This document shows positions 4,942-5,189 of a stretch of DNA of 5,189 nt, one piece after another. The stretch's first letter is position 1. Every line of letters begins with the position of its first letter. A model generated the notes under the pieces. It was given only the letters and a program-made list of their open reading frames with translations, made no database searches and was not told the origin of the DNA. The translations under genes and the position numbers were made by a program. The DNA is from Acidobacteriaceae bacterium (GTDB taxonomy: Bacteria; Acidobacteriota; Terriglobia; Terriglobales; Acidobacteriaceae), in the NCBI GenBank assembly GCA_003151875.1, contig PLYW01000311.1, forward strand, positions 1 to 5,189. The letters run 5' to 3'.

Positions 4942-5189
4942 TTAGAGCCTCCTCATCGCAGCGGTGAAAGACGGTTCGTCGTAGGCTTCTTTCGTGCTGA
5001 GCAGGTGATACACAATGCGTGCGAGTTTGTGAGCCGTGGCCGTAATTGCTTGGGGTTTGCCGAGCTTGCGAGTGATGCGCCGAAAGAACTCGCCGAGATA
5101 GTTCTTGGCGTGATGCAGCGAGTTCGCGGCTATGCGCAGTGCGGTGGCAACGCGACTCCTGACGCGCGGCGACTCTTGGTATAGAGCAC
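4942..5189 (-). CDS. IS110-family transposase, C-terminal end (5' partial)
   Basis: The last 81 codons and TAA are inside the window; the gene continues past base 5189. The visible protein contains SRVATALRIAANSLHHAK, LGEFFRRITRKLGKPQAITAT, then AHKLARIVYHLLSTKEAYDE. This is the characteristic C-terminal end of IS110/IS1111 transposases (Transposase_20 region, with KLGxPKAITATAHKLA). The RuvC-like DEDD catalytic domain would lie upstream, out of view. These enzymes act as RNA-guided recombinases using a bridge RNA from the element's non-coding end. Whether this copy is complete cannot be judged. It has a normal stop and no frameshift in the visible part, and it is a separate element from the IS1-type transposon. 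Confidence 0.85.
   Translation of the reverse strand, partial: ALYQESPRVRSRVATALRIAANSLHHAKNYLGEFFRRITRKLGKPQAITATAHKLARIVYHLLSTKEAYDEPSFTAAMRRL

Noticed and set aside
1..5189. CRISPR array, tRNA or rRNA genes
   Set aside because: No regularly spaced direct repeats, tRNA-like cloverleaf or rRNA sequence was seen on either strand.

Overview
The window looks like GC-rich chromosomal DNA of a soil bacterium, most likely an Acidobacteriota member. That guess rests on remembered resemblance of several proteins (the DUF4242 protein, the IS1-type transposase and the small hypothetical proteins) to acidobacterial ones. No phylogenetic marker is present, so it is an inference.

The main feature is an intact mobile element at 1634-4716 (3083 bp). 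It is bounded by 18-bp terminal inverted repeats that match at 17 of 18 positions (GGTAGTGTCCTAATTTGA on the left, GGTGGTGTCCTAATTTGA on the right, read inward). A perfect 8-bp direct repeat, AGAGACCG, flanks it at 1626-1633 and 4717-4724. Its transposase is a single-ORF DDE protein related to InsB of IS1. The GGT ends and the 8-bp duplication also fit the IS1 family. The element is several times longer than a classical IS1 because it carries five passenger genes, so it is better described as a small cargo transposon.

Layout. (1) 1-1293, plus strand: C-terminal part of a large AfsR/COG3903-type ATPase-TPR regulator, with six TPR-like repeats of about 40 residues. (2) 1295-1567, minus strand: a DUF4242 protein, convergent with the regulator and one base away from it. 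(3) 1634-4716: the transposon. From its left end it carries a ribbon-helix-helix protein (minus), a 104-aa hypothetical protein (minus, 23-nt overlap), a 56-aa His/Cys-rich protein (plus, missed by a 60-aa cutoff), a 126-aa hypothetical protein (minus), the transposase (minus) and a 341-aa membrane-anchored protein (plus). (4) 4725-4941: no gene seen. (5) 4942-5189, minus strand: the C-terminal end of an IS110-family transposase that continues beyond the window.

The cargo is very compact. The transposase stop overlaps the start of the next gene (GTGA). The 56-aa and 126-aa genes converge with interlocked stop codons. A 12-bp palindrome between the 104-aa and 56-aa genes supplies a Shine-Dalgarno-like sequence on both strands. 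The 99-bp gap between the transposase and the membrane protein holds a divergent promoter region in which a 10-bp inverted repeat brackets the transposase promoter. The functions of the passenger proteins are unknown. That they move as a unit is supported directly by the ends and the target duplication.
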